Source: Shewanellaceae bacterium (GTDB lineage Bacteria; Pseudomonadota; Gammaproteobacteria; Enterobacterales; Shewanellaceae). Taken from it: a stretch of 16,685 nt of DNA. Both the position numbers and the translations under genes were made by a program. The first letter of the stretch is position 1. Every line of letters starts with the position of its first letter. The DNA lies in the NCBI GenBank assembly GCA_016779685.1, contig JADHND010000009.1, forward strand, positions 1-16,685, given 5' to 3'. Below are positions 15,377 to 16,685 of the stretch, piece by piece. The notes under the pieces are model-generated. The model saw only the letters and a list, made by a program, of their open reading frames with translations. It was not told the DNA's origin and ran no database searches.

Positions 15377-15862
15377 ATGTTACAAAAAAAAAGCGGCGGT
15401 ATGGTCGTTTGGTTTACCGTCGTATTTAGTCTGTTGCTTGAGATCATGCCGTTACCAACATGGATTGAATTTTTTAGACCCAGTTGGATATTAATTGTTA
15501 TTTGTTATTGGGCCATGGCACTGCCGCATCGATTTGGCGTGTTAACGGCTTGTTTTTTAGGTATCATGCTGGATATTTTGCTGGGTGCGGCAATAGGTGG
15601 GCGTGGCTTGATTCTGGCCGTCATTGTCTATTTTACCTTGATTAATTATCAGCGCTTGCGCAATTTTCCAATCTGGCAGCAAGCTTTGTACATTTCCATC
15701 ATGTCTGTTATTTATTACGTCACTCTATTTTGGATTCAATATGTTATTTCAAACGCCCAATTTAAACTTAGTTTGCTGTTACCTGCATTATCAAATATGT
15801 TAATTTGGCCATGGGCACATTGGTTTTTGCGTAAAATCAGACGAAGATTTAAGGTCAAATAA
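15377..15862 (+). CDS. mreD: Rod shape-determining protein MreD
   Basis: A 161-residue protein with about five membrane helices over nearly its whole length and a basic C-terminal tail (RKIRRRFKVK). The segments LEIMPLP, RPSWILIVICYWAMALPHRFGV and ILLGAAIGGRGLILAVIVYF follow the MreD pattern (P-x-W, G-x-x-D-x-x-x-G, G-x-x-x-L). It acts with MreC in the elongasome. The ATG begins directly after the mreC stop, with a strong site AGAGGAGAG at 15361-15369. Confidence 0.95.
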   Translation: MLQKKSGGMVVWFTVVFSLLLEIMPLPTWIEFFRPSWILIVICYWAMALPHRFGVLTACFLGIMLDILLGAAIGGRGLILAVIVYFTLINYQRLRNFPIWQQALYISIMSVIYYVTLFWIQYVISNAQFKLSLLLPALSNMLIWPWAHWFLRKIRRRFKVK

Positions 15863-15865
15863 TTG

Positions 15866-16438
15866 GTGAAAGCTTTATTTTTAATGTCTTCATCCCCAAG
15901 ACGGGCGATGTTGCTCAATCAGCTTGGATTTAAGTTTGAACAAAGACATCCTGACATTGACGAGATACCTTTAGCAAGTGAACATCCGTCTTCTTATGTA
16001 TTGCGCTTAGCCCAAGAAAAAGCTGCTGTTGGTTTAAAGATGACACAGACACCGAGTGTTTTTTTAGCAGCAGATACCATTGTGGTGAAGGGCGATGCCA
16101 TTTATGAAAAACCTCAAGATGAAGCCGATTATATGAACATGTTGTCTGCGTTATCGGGCAGTCAGCATCAGGTACTGACTGCGGTAGCATTGATGGATGG
16201 TCAACACGTATCTGCAAAATTGATGCAAACAACCATCCAGTTCTGCGAGGTCACGCCGCAACAAATGAATCAGTATTGGCTAACGGGTGAGCCGAAAGAT
16301 AAGGCGGGTGGTTATGCAATCCAAGGTGGAGGAGGCAATTTCATTCGCACCATCAAAGGAAGTTATTCCGCAGCAGTCGGGCTGCCTTTGGTCGAAACCC
16401 GTGAACTCCTTTGTGCATTTGGCGTGCATCCGCAATGA
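15866..16438 (+). CDS. maf: Maf/YhdE nucleoside triphosphate pyrophosphatase (dTTP/UTP type)
   Basis: A 190-residue Maf protein. The substrate-binding loop SSSPRR lies at residues 8-13. AADTIV (Asp70, expected metal or catalytic residue) and KPQDEADYMNMLSALSG follow, and the C-terminal block KDKAGGYAIQGGGG...GSYSAAVGLPLVET is strongly conserved. This is the YhdE-type subgroup, which hydrolyses dTTP, UTP and modified pyrimidine nucleotides. I prefer GTG 15866 (MKALFLMSSSP), with AAGG at 15851-15854, over the adjacent TTG 15863. It follows mreD by three bases and overlaps the next gene, so it is part of the mreBCD transcript. Confidence 0.95.
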   Translation: MKALFLMSSSPRRAMLLNQLGFKFEQRHPDIDEIPLASEHPSSYVLRLAQEKAAVGLKMTQTPSVFLAADTIVVKGDAIYEKPQDEADYMNMLSALSGSQHQVLTAVALMDGQHVSAKLMQTTIQFCEVTPQQMNQYWLTGEPKDKAGGYAIQGGGGNFIRTIKGSYSAAVGLPLVETRELLCAFGVHPQ

Positions 16439-16685
16439 TGAGTTTACGTACATTGCGTGATCACATGCTGAACTATATTGCGATGTTCTTGGTTACGGCT
16501 CTGGTGATGACTGCATTGCTACTAAGTGCACTCCGTGGATTTCTGTATAACCTCGATACTTTTCAGGGCTGGGTGAATGAATATATCTTTAGTGAGTTTG
16601 ATATTGCGTTGGATTTTGGTCCAATTTCATCTGAATTTTATGCTGAAGGGATTCGATTAAATTTCCAAAACTTGCAAATCGCACC
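16435..16685 (+). CDS. yhdP: Partial YhdP-like (AsmA-type) envelope protein, N-terminus
   Basis: An open frame runs from the ATG at 16435 (or 16438) off the window edge, giving 83 residues. It starts MMSLRTLRDHMLN, then a membrane anchor (about residues 14-34, IAMFLVTALVMTALLLSALRG), then a periplasmic start with FDIALDFGPISSEFYAEGIRLNFQNLQI. This layout fits the N-terminus of YhdP, a very large AsmA-family protein that bridges the periplasm and is linked to phospholipid transport. yhdP commonly lies downstream of mreBCD-maf, which supports the call. The start overlaps the maf stop (ATGA). The gene rng, often between maf and yhdP, is absent. Only the N-terminus is seen, so the assignment depends largely on context. 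Confidence 0.65.
   Translation, partial: MMSLRTLRDHMLNYIAMFLVTALVMTALLLSALRGFLYNLDTFQGWVNEYIFSEFDIALDFGPISSEFYAEGIRLNFQNLQIA

Noticed and set aside
1..16685. CRISPR arrays, tRNA or rRNA genes, insertion sequences
   Set aside because: No regularly spaced repeats, no tRNA-like or rRNA sequence, and no transposase or terminal inverted repeats were seen on either strand.

Overview
The window carries a type IV pilus locus of the MSHA (mannose-sensitive haemagglutinin) type, followed by the cell-shape genes mreB-mreC-mreD, maf and the start of a yhdP-like gene. The msh genes next to mreBCD-maf-yhdP match the arrangement known from Vibrio, Shewanella, Aeromonas and related Gammaproteobacteria. The sequence is moderately AT-rich. 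I cannot name the genus.

Layout: (1) 1-149, minus strand: 5' end of a PLP-dependent ACC deaminase/D-cysteine desulfhydrase-like gene, divergent from the msh genes. (2) 368-8169, plus strand, tightly packed: mshI (PilM-like), a PilN-like gene, mshJ (PilO-like), mshK (PilP-like), mshL (secretin), an mshN-like TPR gene, mshE (assembly ATPase) and mshG (platform protein). They form one overlapping run and probably one transcript. (3) 8170-9836, a looser and more AT-rich segment: an atypical pilin gene (+), an MshA-like pilin gene on the opposite strand, a small one-TM protein gene, and long spacers that include a perfect 22-bp palindrome. (4) 9837-13237, plus strand, again overlapping: two more MshA/MshB-like pilin genes, then mshC, mshD, mshO and mshP. 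(5) 13425-16438: mreB, with a good sigma70-type promoter upstream, then mreC, mreD and maf. (6) 16435-end: N-terminus of a YhdP-like protein.

How it fits together: MshI, PilN-like, MshJ and MshK should form the inner-membrane alignment complex leading to the MshL outer-membrane secretin. MshE powers fibre assembly on MshG and has an N-terminal domain of the c-di-GMP-binding MshEN type. The pilin genes encode the major subunit and the minor tip or initiation subunits. MreBCD, Maf and YhdP are housekeeping cell-envelope and nucleotide-sanitising functions that commonly flank this locus.

Departures from the textbook msh order: no mshM ATPase between mshL and mshN, no recognisable mshF, no mshQ after mshP, no rng between maf and yhdP, an inverted MshA-like pilin gene, and four MshA/B-type pilin genes that differ strongly from one another. 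I see no clearly new multi-gene system. The inverted pilin cassette at about 8170-9836 is the most unusual part.
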